A stretch of 64,000 nt of DNA from Callorhinus ursinus (Eukaryota; Chordata; Mammalia; Carnivora; Otariidae): the NCBI RefSeq assembly GCF_003265705.1, contig NW_020312817.1, positions 49,047,172 through 49,111,171 on the forward strand, read 5' to 3'. The notes beneath the pieces were generated by a model, which was not told the origin of the DNA, made no database searches, and saw only the letters and a list, made by a program, of their open reading frames with translations. Made by a program: the position numbers and the translations under genes. Below are positions 20,743 to 33,790 of this stretch, in pieces. Each line of letters begins with the position of its first letter. The stretch's first letter is position 1.

Positions 20743-23675
20743 ACCACAGGTCCTCAGCAGGGGCAGCCACCACCATCTGTGTCTTGCTTCACTCCATGCA
20801 TGGATAACGCCTTGATCTAGAAACCATCAGAAACACCCTCACATTGGGGCTTGTGAGGAAAAAAAAAAAACAAAACCCTGGTTTCTTCTGTGACTTTGTC
20901 ATCCCCCATGCTGTGTGACCCAAGGCAAATCATTGAACTTCTCTGAGCTTGTAAAATGGCAAGGTTGAACTTGATTTTCCCTGCAATCCCTGCCATAATT
21001 CTAAAATTAACTTTGGTTGTATGTGGGGGCTCATTCCAGGAGGAATCCTGTAGCACCTGGATTTGCCTGGAGCCCCTGTCTTACTTCAGTGAAGCTGTCC
21101 TCAGTCATGTGCAGATTACCCTCCTTTAGCTGGTCTTTACATCAACCTCACATCAACCTTCACTCGACAGGGTGAACAAAAGAAGGAACTATGTAAAATC
21201 TGAAGGAAAGATTTAACTCCGTCTTCTAAGCATCTATGAAAAGGAGGCATGGATGTCTTCCTTTAGGCACCTCAGTATTTCAGTGCATCGAAACATCCTG
21301 AGATTGAGAACCTCACGTTCATCTGCATTCTGTCCCTAGGGACGGTCCTGAGCGACCAGTATGGCAGAATATGTCCGCTGATGCAAGCTAATGTCAGCTA
21401 CACACCAAGAATCGGGAGGCCTGTGCCATACTTAATCTATCTGAGCTTCTTCCCTTATTTGTAAAACCATGGATGAAATAACCTAAGTATCCTTTTTAAC
21501 ATTCAAGAGTTCAAGAACTGTATGAGTTTTTTGTTTGTTTCACCAAAAATTGGTGGTCTCAAAAGGACTAGGAATAGCAAGGTCAGTGACTTAATACCCA
21601 GTTCCTGGAGAGTAGCAACTCCTAAAATGTGTCGATATCCATATCAAACGTTCTCTGGTTTATCCTAAAACCATGAGTACCTTCCTTCTTCTGGAACATT
21701 TTGGTCTTTGACAGAGCAGAGGACTTCATGTCAAAGGCTGCCTCTCACCATCAGATGTTAACAGGCCAAGTCCCACAGCTGGAGATGCCATCAGGGAGGA
21801 TGAACACACGCACTCCCTGCCCTGGCCTTGTGGGGTATCTTAGGGCAGGGACACTAATGCAGTCTTAGCTTTCTACCAGCATAAGGCATGTGCTCAGATG
21901 TCCAATGAACGAGGAGGCTGCCCCCTGCAGCCCCACTTGTGGGAAGAGGTCACCTTGTATCTTCCCTTCTGATTCTCTGAATCTTCCCTTCCTGCCCCCA
22001 TGGCTTTACTGGCCAGCTGTCTATGAGGGGTGGGATGTCCCACCCACCCCACGGGCCAGTCAGTCTACCAAGAGCCATGAATTTAATCCTGCCTATCCCA
22101 CTAGAGCTTTGAGGTGTCCAGCAGGTGAGCACGCAGTTTCTCTCTGTCTCCCAGATTTGCGTTTTGTCCAGATGTGGCTGAAAGCAGAAGTCTCAAATAC
22201 AATCCATCAATGTCCTCTTTGTGGTTTGAAGAATGGATGCACCTGTGCTGCATTTGCAGCACTGAGGGAGACCAATGCGGCTCCCAGGCTTTACAGCCTT
22301 CACCAGCCTTGCAGGCTAGAACCCTACCAGGGTATTGGCAGGCCGGGGGAGGTTGTATAGCAACAGTATAAGCCAGAACAACCCAAGAGCCATAGTCTGC
22401 AAAGCAGCATGGGAAGGATTAAATAAACTAAATAAAACCAGCTCAGTGCAGATATATGAATGAAAGACATAATTTAAGGGCCAAAAAAAAAAAAAAATCA
22501 ATGCCCAAAGCATTAGTCATGCTTCCAATAAAGAATTGTGCCGTGTGTGGATCATTTACTCCAGAGGGGTATGTAAGGAACCAGCATGATTATGAGACAT
22601 ACCTACGAAGAAAGTGTCAAAGAATTGGAAACATCCTTTCTGTTGAAGAGGCGGGGGTTGAATTCAACAAGGATTTGTGGAGTACCTGCTCTGCGCTTAG
22701 CCCTGAGCTGGGGACACGAGACCCCTCCCACTCTTGAGGAAACTACCAGACTGGCTGTGGCTAAATCACCTTTCCTAGCGGGTCCAGACTGGCCATCGGG
22801 CAGGGAGGCAGCTGAGAAGCACATTCTCCCCAGGATTCTAAAGACCCACACTCAACATGGGTAATCAGGCCAAAGGCTGGGGCCTTCAGAGAGCCTTTTG
22901 CGATGAGTTCACTGAGGTTGTTGCCAAGGGAGCCACCAGTCAGTCCAGGGTAACTGAAGGGATGTGCTTGGACAGTGTCACCACTGCACATAATAAGGGA
23001 GACTATTGGCTGGTCATGGCTGGTTCAAATATGGCAGAACATCCCTGCTGAGGGCCCAGCAAACCTTCCTCTGACCCACTGTCCAGCGCCCATTGAACTT
23101 ATAAGAATGTTGTCAGCTCCCATGTGTGAGAAACACCATGATTTGCACCATGCATGGGTCTCATGCTTATGGCAATGTGTCGCCCTGTGTTTATCTCTTG
23201 AGCATTTTTCCTTGATATACTGTCCGGTAGTAATAGAATATCAGACATCATGGGGCCATCTTTGTTATGTTACTTCCAAAATGTGGGATCCAGTTGCTGT
23301 CAATGCATTATTTGTATTGTGCCAATCTCTCCTCTTCATTCTGTCACAGAGAAGAGCTGATACACATCATGGACTCACAATCAGACCACAGTTATTGAGG
23401 GGTGGGTGGGAGACCTTTCTGGGAGGGACTGAAGGGCAGGAATCCTCATCTTCCTCACCCTCACCAGAATCCAAAGACACGCTGGAATGCCCTTTCCCTC
23501 GGAAGGACTAAGAGGACTCCTGGGAAAAGGGGACTCAGGAGCTGACCTCATTGACCTGGTTTTCGAGAAGAGTCCTGTAAGTGGAAGGGTTCATTCCTGA
23601 GGTTTCTGTTATCCAACCCAGGATCCTGGAAAGAACTTCCATTCATAAATAAAGTATGTGTTTGCCTCTCTCGTG
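20743..23675 (+). other. TACR1: TACR1 3' UTR (end inferred)
   Basis: The sequence after the stop is unique and non-coding, with a MIR-like fragment at about 20885-20985. AATAAA-type signals occur near 22423-22435 and 22529, but the one at 23648 followed by TATGTGTTTG is the best fit to a distal end. Human TACR1 also has a long last exon of roughly this size, as I recall. The 178-residue frame at 22975-23511 has no family features. Confidence 0.5.
23648..23653 (+). terminator. TACR1: Candidate distal TACR1 poly(A) signal
   Basis: AATAAA within CATAAATAAAGTATGTG, with a GT-rich region immediately after (GTATGTGTTTG). It lies 2.9 kb after the stop codon. Alternative proximal signals at 22423-22435 and 22529 cannot be excluded. 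Confidence 0.45.
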
Positions 23676-26600
23676 ATTCTGTCTCATCTCCAGGGAGCCT
23701 CAGGACCCTACAGGATGCTGAATGGGGTAGTATCATGAACCCTGCTAACTTGCATAGCCAGAGGATGGAACCCAACACCCAACAAACTTAACTCTGTGAC
23801 AAAATGGGTTGGCAGGTGGTGGGAGCTATTTGCAGGTGGGGATCTGGGAAGGGAAGGTGGGATTGTGTGAAGTGACCAACACTGTCACCTGTGAGCAGAG
23901 CTGTATCCATGCAGATCTTCCCAGGACAGACACCAAGACAGAGTTAGAAGTGCAAGAGATTTATTGGGGGGACACCTGGGAAAGATGGGGGGAGAGGATG
24001 CAGGAGCCTGCACAGATCTGACCCGTATGATGAAATGGGGTGGGGAGGATGGGCAGGAAGAGCCTCAGACTTTGGTGTAGCTCTGAAAACTCTCAGCTGG
24101 CCCAACAACATCAAAGTTTGCTCATAGGGAAGCCCCGTGGTGACAGAAATGGCCAGGCCTGGCACCCTTGCCACAGGTGGTCACTGGCTGAGAACTCTCT
24201 GGGGAGAGAGTGGGCTGCAGCTGAGCCCTGCCATGAATCCTGAGGCACTGCAGCTGAGGGCTATCAGCTGACCCCCCCGCTCAGTTCTCTTTTGAAGGGA
24301 CATGAGACATGAGAGCTGGGACCCCCATGACTGCCACCAGAGCTTGGGGCCAGCCCCCTGCGTTTAAAAACACATGTCAGGAAACCATTGGCCGAATGTG
24401 AAACCTTAATGGTAATGTCTGTGAACCTTGGCAACCTGCCTGCTACTTCCGGGGGCCACCCTGTACCACCTCACCTGCCAGGCACCTCCCCCAAAAGAGC
24501 AGTGGGCAGCCGTCCGGACATGAAATGACAAAGGTCGTAAAGGCATTTGAAAGAGGGAGTTTTGAGGAGAATATGGGCAGTTACCCAACATCCTGAGTAT
24601 CAGACACAAATAATAAAAATGTTCCCATGCAAACTAAAGCATCTTAAACTGATATTCTTATATAAGCTTCAAGGGATCCACAGACCCCTGCAAGATTTCC
24701 ACAAGTCACATGTAAGACATTGCATATGCGTGTGCATGTGTCCGTGTGTGTGTAGTAAGAGGTGCAAAACCTGAATCTCCCCCAAAGAAATCATCCACCC
24801 TCTGTTCTCCTGAGAAGGAGAGAAATGAAATTGTTTGTAGGACAGGGCCGAGCAGCCTTGAGACCTTCAGACGCCGTGACCGGTATAGGCAGCCTTGGAG
24901 AACCCAGAGCGGCTGCTGGGGAATTGGAAACCACTTTGGAACAAGAGCATGATTCACCCCAGACACGCGGATGAATTAAAGCTGTAGAACATCGTTAAAG
25001 ATGTTTGTGGCAGTAAAAACACCAAATTCATGATTAAGGGGTGTGCTCACTCTTCTCCATGAAACGATGAGTATTTGTTAGCTGAGGAAGGACTAACCTG
25101 AGTTGTGGGCAAACAAGTCAGGCCGGCCCCGGAGTACAGATATTCCTGTGGAAAGGCAAAGACATTTCATTTAGTCCCGTGTGGGCACGTGTGGCCTACA
25201 GACGCACTGTGGATGCTTAGCCTCTGGAGCCGCAGCCGCCTTTGGTAACACGCCCTCCATCCCGCCCGCAGGGTGTGCACGTCCATGAGTGCATGTGAGA
25301 GTCCATGAGTGAACAGATCTCCTCAGCTCTGGAACCTGAGGGGAGATTTCAGTCAGAACCCCAAGTGGAGGTGGGCGAGGTGGGGGACACACCAAGCCTG
25401 TTCCTCTCATCCATCTTCAAAGGCGAGGGGAGCATCTGGCTGTAGAAACTGCTTTCCTGACCCCCACAGGCAGTGTTCTGAGACACCCCCATTTCTCTGT
25501 GCTCAGTTGAGGAAAACGGGGAGGAAGGGGCCTGAGGCCGTGGCAGGGCCTATCTCACAAGCACCGAATCCTACATAAAACGGTAGCGACCTTTGCTCCC
25601 GGCCTCCCTCTCGAGCAGCTGCTCAGCCAGCAAGGAGACGAGGCTGCTGAGTAGAAGCAAGTGACTACCGGGTATCGGCACTGACATGACTGCGCGCGCG
25701 GCTGCCCCGCCCTGTCTCTCTCCCGTGACACGTTGGCCACATACATCCCCCCCGCCCAGCTACAGAGATTTTCATGCCGGCAGATTCAAACCCAGGTCCC
25801 CTGCGTTGCGTGCACACGTGCCCTTTCTCTCATTCTGCCACTTTTTATTTCCAGTTTCCTTTTGTTCTCCCCTCTTTAGTCCATCCGTGGAAGCCCTCTC
25901 CTCCTGACACGCTCCCTGCTGAAATCTCCAGGTTGTAATGCCACAACCCTGGATGCCTTCCCGGTGCCCTCATCGATAAAGAGAGGATTTGGAGCGATAG
26001 TGAGAATGCCCATCCCTAGCAGTCCCCCTTCCCATCCCATCTCCCCAAATCCCCCCTTGCCTGCCCCACGTACCCGCCCACCCACACTTGCCCTTCACCC
26101 CCTAACCCCACCTCCCACTCACCCCCTTTCCCGGATTTTGAGCTGCTTTTGGGACAGGACTCCTTAGTCCCTACACTTAAGAGCAGCAACTTCCCTCGCA
26201 GATCCGGCCTCCGGGCTGGGAGGGGAGAACAGCAGACTCGATGGGAGCACCATCGGCTCCTAGCCATGCCAATGTATGGACTTGGAGAACAACATTAATG
26301 CTCGAAGAGACCACCAGCCAGAGCGGAGGGAGAAGGGGAAGGCAGTGCATGTTCTCTGGGGCTTTGGTCGCTGCTTGCCGAGCCATACCCGTTGCCCTCT
26401 TGTTCGCTAACCACCACCTGGAACAGTACTTGTTCTGGCAGAAGAGTCCCACGGGGCGGTAACTATTGCTCCAAGACGGCAGCCACATGCATTGGTCCAG
26501 ATGGGCAAAAAGAGATGCTGTGACAGCTGATGATGAACATGGCTCTGTTTTGACCTCCAAAATCTGGGGACAACCCAAACACTTTCTCACCAAGGGAAGC

Positions 26601-28425
26601 TGGTCTTTTCAGCTTACTTTATACCTCTGAAGATTTGGCAGCCGATAATTCAACTTCGTCCACTAAACGTTTGCCTGACAACCAGGACGTTGCAGGTGCC
26701 CCGCTGGGGATTTGGAAATAGAAATTTCAATAGCACTTGGTCCCTGCTCTCCAGTTCAGAGGGGTAGAAAGATGTTCACCATAGCCCAGTGGGGGGAATG
26801 TCAAAGCAAGGATGCACACTCGATGCCACACCTCCCCAGATGTCACTAAAAGATGACGAAGTCTTCAGGCCAGTGTTCTCGTCAGTGGCAATAGGCAGGC
26901 AATCACTCACAGCAAAGGTTTGCCCGTTGCAATGGCTCACTTCCAAAATCTCCCAGGTTTTCTTGTATGTAATGGGCACCCTTACTTTTCAGGGTCGTGA
27001 GTTTCCTTTCTCCGATGCATGCCCCCTTTCTACTGTTAATTTCAAATCCTCCCAAGTCAACAGCCAGACCCAGGGGAATGTAACGGCCACCACCGCTAGC
27101 GCCGCCTCTCGCCAAGTTCCTCATTGGTGCCCCAGGACTGCTCTCTGCTGCCCTCTGGAGGACCCTATAAAAATGCTCTATTTAAAAAAGCGCTCTGCCG
27201 GATGGTAGGGTGCTTGCTTTGAAGTGGCCGAGGAGTCAATGCCATGAGCATGATTTTCCCGTTCCTGGGCATTATTTAGGTTATAGATTTGAAGAAAGTA
27301 AGACACATGTTAGAAAACACGGGGCCTGGAAAAAGAGACTTGTCATTATGGACAGACAGCCACTTGTGCTTCTGTTCCCACCAGGAAAACTCCCGATCTG
27401 ATCCTGGGAGCCAATCGTAGGGCTCCACAATGGACTCCTTACGCCCCTCCCCTTCTCCCATCTCTGATCTGAAGACCCCCGGTTCCTAATCATGATATGC
27501 ATTCTGTCAGCTCCCAGGAGCCCCACGATGGTCCTAATGCTCCAGTGGGATTGTCATAATGGTAGGATGCAGAGCAGTGGATGGCTAGGCCCACCACCCA
27601 GGAACATGCAGAGTGCAGGGCCCAGGCTCCCAGCAGCCCATGTAGAGATGCCATGCAAGGTCCTCTCTTTAAGAGACAATAAGGTTCTCTGCTTCTTATG
27701 CTGCTGATGCCAAGTTGTGGCTGGGCAGGCTCAGTTGCCCATCTAGGGCAATACCCGTGGGACAGGAAGCATTTATTTTGCATCAGATACTTGAGGCTAA
27801 TCGGGGCCACTCTTGTCTTCAATCTACACTGGACTTGGATTGGGAACTGGACACCGTGGCTCAGAAGCATGAAGCCCCAGCAGCTTCTTACCCCTACCAG
27901 ATGATTGTCATGGATCTTTCTGTAGATTTCCAGGGCAAAATTCAGTCCCCACATCTCCTAAGGGACGGTGCATAAATCCCCGTGACTGGAGTAGGCAGAA
28001 TAGGATAACCCACACTCCAGGTGTGTGTTCTGGCTGCAGGGTCCCATGGCCTGACGAAGGCATGACTGTCAGCTAATTTCTCAAAAAGAAGATGACATTG
28101 AGGTTCTATACCAGCATGAACCTACTCCCCAGCTATCATCAAGGCAGGGTGAGTGGACAGCCCTTGCCCTTTTCTACACATTCCCCGAATGCTGGAGACC
28201 CTTTGGCCCTGGGTGCTCATGCTCCCTGGGTCGCATCTGTTTACAAAACATTTTGGGAGAAGGGGCACAGAGTAAAATATTGTTTGATAGAGGTCCTTGT
28301 TTGATAGAGGAAAAGAGTAGGTGAGTGAAAACAGAAATGTGTGCTCTAGGGAAGTCTGAAGGTTTGAAAAGTAGAAGAACAGAAGAATTGTTTCCTTCCC
28401 TCTCCCATCTCAAAGGTAATAATCA
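23676..28425. other. Intergenic sequence downstream of TACR1
   Basis: No exon or RNA gene was recognised. An antisense LTR-like block may lie at 23935-24300 (GAGATTTATTGGGGGGACACC), family unknown. There are GT-rich simple sequence at 24722-24755 and a C-rich stretch at 26020-26130. In humans the next gene beyond the 3' end of TACR1 is POLE4, at a distance larger than this window, so absence of a gene is expected. Confidence 0.5.
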
Positions 28426-28610
28426 AGACAATGATAACAGTGATAATAAGTATTATGCTCTGGATCTCCTGTGCCAAATATTTCATGCACCTTATCAGGT
28501 TTCATCTTCCAAGGCCATGAAATCAATATTATTATTGTCCCTTAATTTAATAGGAGAACAATGGGGCATACAGAGTAACTTGTCGGAGATCTAACCAGAA
28601 CTGACTCTCA
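28426..28610 (-). repeat. MIR, antisense
   Basis: On the plus strand, ATTATTATTGTCCCTTAATTTAATAGGAGAAC, read in two pieces, then CATACAGAGTAACTTGTC is the reverse complement of the MIR core. Confidence 0.65.
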
Positions 28611-28674
28611 GAGCAGTGCAATCACAAAGCCCTCATATCCTTCATTCCTCATATCCCCAGGCCTCTCTCCTCTT

Positions 28675-28860
28675 TTTTTTTTTAAATGTTTTATTTATTT
28701 ATTCACGAGAGTCAGAGAGAGAGAGAGAGAGAGAGAGGCAGAGGGAGAAGCAGGCTTCCTGCAGAGCAGGGAGCCCGATGCGGGACTCGATCCCAGGACC
28801 CTGGGATCATGACCTGAGCCGAAGGCAGACACTTAACCATCTGAGCCACCCAGGTGTCCC
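28675..28860 (-). mobile_element. Can-SINE
   Basis: The minus strand reads GGGACACCTGGGTGGCTCAG through GGGATCGAGTCCCGC to a (CT)n body and A tail. A perfect 15-bp target duplication GGCCTCTCTCCTCTT is present at 28660-28674 and 28861-28875. The (GA)n at 28716-28736 on the plus strand is part of its body. Confidence 0.95.
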
Positions 28861-28875
28861 GGCCTCTCTCCTCTT

Positions 28876-29469
28876 AAAGGTGCTGCAGGCCAGGCTGGAA
28901 GGACTGCCCCAAACACTCTGCCAAAATGCTAATTCAAGACACGGTATGTCCAGGAGCAGCAAACTTCCACAGCCCCATCAAATCATCAGAAAAACATTTC
29001 AAAGGGTAAATTGTCCTCATATTCTCTGTAGTCATTCCTACAATTAGGCAGGATCTGTGGCCAGGTTCTAACTCTGATCTGAAGACTGCTTATCAAATAT
29101 TTCCTGCTGTAATTAATCTTGGCACATTTAGCCTTGGGTGCACAGAATTCCCTAGATATGCATTTCCCTGGAGGATATACCCTTCTTTTGGAAAGATATA
29201 TGTCACTGGGAAGGATAATATCTTATGTTTACAACTAAAAACTTAAAAATTCCATGTCCCGTCTATAAGGTCAGACTCATCTAGGTATTGGAGGTAAGGG
29301 TGGGGACTGCTGGACTGGCCATGGAAATGGTGCACAAAGGGAAGGTGTCCTGGGCCAGCCTGAACCAGATCATTGCCCACAGATCACTGAGTCATGAAAG
29401 AAAGGTGAGTTCAATCCCCAAGAAAAGGAAGTAGGAAGTTGAAAACTAGAGGGACCAAGTCAATTGTTT
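28876..29469. other. Unique intergenic sequence
   Basis: No gene or repeat was recognised. Confidence 0.4.
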
Positions 29470-29630
29470 TAAACGCTAATGGGCATTAAAAAAAAATCAC
29501 CTAGGGAGTTTATCAAGAGCTAGATCCCTAGCCTCATTCCCAGAGATCCTGACTTAGTAGATCTGCATTTTAACAAGTATGTCAGTGATTATGATGCAGG
29601 TGGCCTGTGGAACCACTGGGCAGGTCAAAA
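29470..29630 (+). repeat. MER5-like element
   Basis: AATCACCTAGGGAGTTTATC, CCAGAGATCCTGACTTAGTAG, CATTTTAACAAGTATG and TGGAACCACTGG follow MER5A in order. Confidence 0.75.
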
Positions 29631-30779
29631 CCTAAACAGAAAACAGATTGGAAAGTCGATTAGAAGGGGTTTTCACAGAAAACGATGAATTAAGAGTAGG
29701 TGAATGGAGGGGGTTCCTAACACACAGTCTTGCCTCACTTAGTCAAGGTAGACTCTCAAAGAACTGGGCTTAAGCAGGTAGTTGGGAGCAAGGCCCCAGG
29801 GTTAGTACCACAAAGCGGAGGGGGAAAATGGGAGGAGACGTAAGAGGGGGTTACAGCTCAATCCACTTTCTGCCTTTGCCCTGTCTGAGCCCCCATTCCC
29901 AGTGTTTCCTTCCAGCATTCCAAAACTGTCCCTCCAACACGAAGTAACTTACTATCCTCCACCCACCCCCTGCCCCTGTTTTGGTCCTCTTTCATGCAAG
30001 TTTGCAAAATCAGAATTAAAGTGCAAAAGTTTTACTTCCCAGATTTCTAGAGATGTGCCATCACTTCCAAATTCTGGAAAGCCCCAGTATTGAACTGTGT
30101 CCAGCTCAGGATGGAACTGTTTTCCCTGAATTCTAAACCAATTCCCAGAGCATTTTATGGGAAAGCACTTTATTTTTATACACCCAACACACATTCCAAT
30201 ATTATGACTTTTTCAATTATTTACAACTTCCCCTTATGTTCAACTCAGATTCACATCCAAGCAAAGGAAGAAGTCTGTATGTCAGAGCAATGTTGTTTAT
30301 GTGCACATTGGGGGGTGGGGAGTTGATCTCTATAAAAGACAAAAGCAGCAGAAGTTGGATGCATTTTCTTTTTATAAGAAAAGAAGACTATAAAGCATAG
30401 TTATCTCCAGTTTGATCCCTTTTCAGGTAACAGACCGTGTGATGTGCCACTGGACATTGTGAAGGCAGAGGCAGCACCCAACGTGGGCTTGAGAGCTGGG
30501 GTAGAGGATCTCTGGATGCCCTTTCCTGCCTTCATAATCAGAGCAGGGCTAACGGTGAGCTTCCCCGAAACTCACCCTTTCAACAAACATTTATCGAATT
30601 CTAGAAATGTTCCTTCAGAGATGATGAGTAATTTCCAAAGAAGCAATGTTGGTGCTTTGGTACTCGAGAAATAATCTCTGATGGTCCTTGTGACAAGCAA
30701 TATGAAGCTTCCTTCAGGTCTGGGCATGCCTAGTTCTTCATCCATGCCTTCTTGGAATGCCCACAACCCACCTGGTCCT
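29631..30779. other. Unique intergenic sequence
   Basis: No gene or clear repeat was recognised. Confidence 0.4.
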
Positions 30780-31790
30780 GTGCTGGGCATCAGGGAGGCA
30801 ACGAGAGGGAAAACAGGCCTGGCTCCCACTGGCAAGCAGCTTTCAGGCTAATGAAAAGATATGACATGCTGATCAAATAATCCCACAAAGGAGGGCATAA
30901 TTAAAAACTGAGGAAAGGACTATTGGAGAAAGAAAGGTTCAGCTACAAAGGAACTGGACCCAGCATCTCAGGGCAGGGAAGTGTTCTCCAAGAAAGTGAA
31001 GCCCTGAGGAGTGAGAGTAACCCAGACAAAGAGGAGGGAAAGAGCATTCCAAGCATGTGAATGGCATGGAGAAAGGTCGGGGATGCAAGAGGATATGGTG
31101 TATTTGAGGGACTGGAAGCACAAGACCAATGTGCCTGGCTGGAAGAGGGAGGAGACATGGTGGAAGTCAAGGCTGGAAGAGAAGGAGGCAGAGGACCTTG
31201 GAGCTCCTCATGGGCCTCGAGAAGCATTATGGTCTTCAGTCTTAGAGGAAAGCAAGTCAGCAAAAGATTTAGGATCAATCCTTTTGGAAAAGACCACTCC
31301 AGCTGCAGGGAGACCAGTTAGGAGGCGATTGCTATGATCCAAGTAAGAGGAGATGAGCACGAGAGGATGGACTTGAGAAGACCGTAGCCTATTTTGAGAA
31401 ATACCTACTTGTTGACGGACTTCACTGGTTATGGAGAAAGGGGAGGTTTCAAGGGGGAATTTGGTGTTTCTTACTCATGTGATTAGTTGAATGATAGTGC
31501 CATTTACTGAAACAGGGAACACTGGGATATCAGCTTGGGGAGAGAGGAGAGGCAGAAATATTCTGAGTTGAATGTGAGCTAACTTAGAGACAGCAAAAGA
31601 GATATCCAGTAAGCAGCTGAACATGTAGATTTGGAGCTCTGGGAGCAGACTGGGCTGAGGACATCGATTTCTAAGCCAATTATAGATGACAGTTGATGCC
31701 ATGAGCATGAAGAAGCTTGCCAAGTGTGATAGCATTGGGTAATCAAATGCAACATCTCATAGCTGGGTAGAAGAGGAGTCGGATTGTGCT
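30780..31790 (+). repeat. Ancient dispersed repeat, family not named
   Basis: GAGCATTCCAAGCATGTGAA, GGGAGACCAGTTAGGAGGCGATTGCTATGATCC (read in two parts), AGTGCCATTTACTGAAACAGGG and TAGATTTGGAGCTCTGGGAG occur in an order shared with blocks near 37.5 kb and 50.7-53.0 kb. Mammalian genomes carry many such copies, but I cannot give the family. Its 111-residue (minus) and 108-residue (plus) frames are chance. Confidence 0.5.
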
Positions 31791-32143
31791 GAGGGAAGGG
31801 AAGAGAGAACAACCCACAGCGGGGGAACATGGTGTCTCAGAAGCCAAGAATGAAAGAGAAATCTTTGAGGGAAGGATTCTGTGATGTTGAATGCTGCAAA
31901 CAAATTGAGGAAGAGGGGACATGGAAAATGCCCAGTGGGTTTAGTGATGAAAAGATCAGTGGTGGCCTTAGCAAGAGCTGTTTGCGTGGGGTCCTAGAAG
32001 CAGATCACAGTGAGCTGAGGAAGAAATGGCTGATAAAGAAAGAGAGACCCAAACCTACAGATCTCCCCCCAAAAGGCTAGTTTAGAAGGAGAGGAAGAGA
32101 AGGCAGTAGCTAGAGGGAATGTGGGACCAAGGAAGGTATTTTT

Positions 32144-32338
32144 TTTTAAAGATTTTTTATTTATTTATTCATGAGAGACAGAGGGGGGCAGAGAGAGAGA
32201 GAGAGAGAGAGAGAGAAGCAGAGGGAGAAGCAGGCTCCCAAGGAGCAGGGAGCCCGATGCGGGACTCGATCCCAGGACCCCGGGATCATGACCTGAGCCG
32301 AAGGCAGACACTCAACCATCTGAGCCACCCAGGCGCCC
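32144..32338 (-). mobile_element. Can-SINE
   Basis: The minus strand reads GGGGGCGCCTGGGTGGCTC through GGGATCGAGTCCCGC to a (TC)n body and A tail. The target duplication is about 16 bp (CAAGGAAGGTATTTTT) at 32128-32143 and 32340-32355. It lies 350 bp after the ancient repeat block. Confidence 0.95.
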
Positions 32339-32355
32339 CCAAGGAAGGTATTTTT

Positions 32356-33619
32356 AATTTGTATTTGTTGTTTAACAGAAGAGACTTGGACATAATTCAG
32401 TGCCTACAAGAATGATCTTTTTGAGAAGGAGCACTAGAATATATAGGAGAGAGAAGAGAAAATTGGTAGCAAACAATTTCTGGGAAAGCAGGAGGGTGGT
32501 CTGCAGAAGAAAGCCCAGCTGGAAGATGAGAAACAAAGGGTGAGGGTAGGTTCGGAGATTTGAAAGCCGGATATCAGAAAAATTCCTCTAACCGATTGTT
32601 TCCATTTTCTCTAAGAAGCAGAAAGCAGGGTCATCACTGGTAATGGGCAGGAAGTTGGGGAACAGGGCTACAAGTTAGTGGTTGGGGGAGCATATAAAAG
32701 ATTTCAAAGAGTCATTGCAGACTGTCCAGAAACTCTGATTCGGCCATTCTGGAGTGGCTACATTTGTAACAAACAACACAGCTGATTCTGAAACACATGG
32801 TTCGGGGACCAGGCTTTGAGAAACCCAGTCAATATTTGGGGACATGTACCCTTTTTCATCCTCATGTGAAACTCACCATCAAGAATGGAAGAAATAAGTG
32901 TTTCCAAGAAGACTATGCTGGTGTACATGACAACCTGTACAATTCTATGTCCCCGGATGGCTCCACTCTCCCAGGAGGGCTATTTGACCAAGGCAGCTCT
33001 GAAGCTATTCTTGACCTTATGTGAAATTGAATAAATCTTAATTCAGTTCTGAGGCAACTCAACATTAACTCAAACTTAGTCTTTTATTCTGACCTTAGAC
33101 CCTAGTTCTAATAACCAGGGTTTTATTTTATCCCTAAGTCATGCCTCACTCAACTTAACCCTTCTGTTCCCAGAATTACTGTAAGTTACAGTATGAGTCA
33201 TTATCTGGTTTATGAGGATTCCAAGGTATGACCCTCATCAAAAGGTAACAACACATGAGTATGCACACAATTAATCTAAATCTGAATATAATACCTAACT
33301 ACAAATTTCAAGCAAGATGGATCCGAGCAAGTTTTACCCAGTTTAATTTTGGAAAATCGTGATGACTATGTGAAGATCATCTTGCCACATAAATCATCTC
33401 TGTCCATGAATTTGAAGACTGAGGAGGGATAAGTGAATTCTACAAAGGATTTTTGCTGGTTTTCAGTCATTTTCTTAATGAACTTTTCTTCACTCTTTGG
33501 TTGGCCGACCCCCATTTAACTTCACATCTCTAAACAAAAGCTACTTCTCTGGAAATGTTTCTCCACATCCCCAACATTAATAGGCCCCCAAACAGATCCC
33601 CACCCTTATTTTCTCTCAT
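32356..33619. other. Unique sequence with one MER5-like fragment
   Basis: MER5-like sequence is visible at about 32715-32835 (CTGTCCAGAAACTCTGATTC and CCAGGCTTTGAGAAACCCAG). The rest, to the L2 block, has no recognised feature. Confidence 0.45.
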
Positions 33620-33790
33620 CTCACCCTATTCTTTTAAAGTTTGGATCCCTGTTAGACTGTAAGTCCCACGAGGAGCCCAAGTTAGTTTTATGATCCAGTG
33701 TACACCCATTTCCTAGTACAGTATTGGCACAAAGGGCTGATTTTAGATTATTTAGATTAGGTCAATAAATACCTATTGAATAAATAACTG
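33620..33790 (+). repeat. L2 LINE 3' end
   Basis: GTTAGACTGTAAGTCCCACGAGGAGC, read in two pieces, CCTAGTACAGTATTGGCAC and CAATAAATACCTATTGAATAAATAA follow the L2 3' end. Confidence 0.7.

Noticed and set aside
22975..23511. 178-residue plus-strand frame downstream of TACR1
   Set aside because: It falls in the probable 3' UTR, has irregular composition, and lacks any domain or splice support.
28716..28736. Stand-alone (GA)n microsatellite, and the similar one at 32191
   Set aside because: Both are the CT-rich body of minus-strand Can-SINEs.
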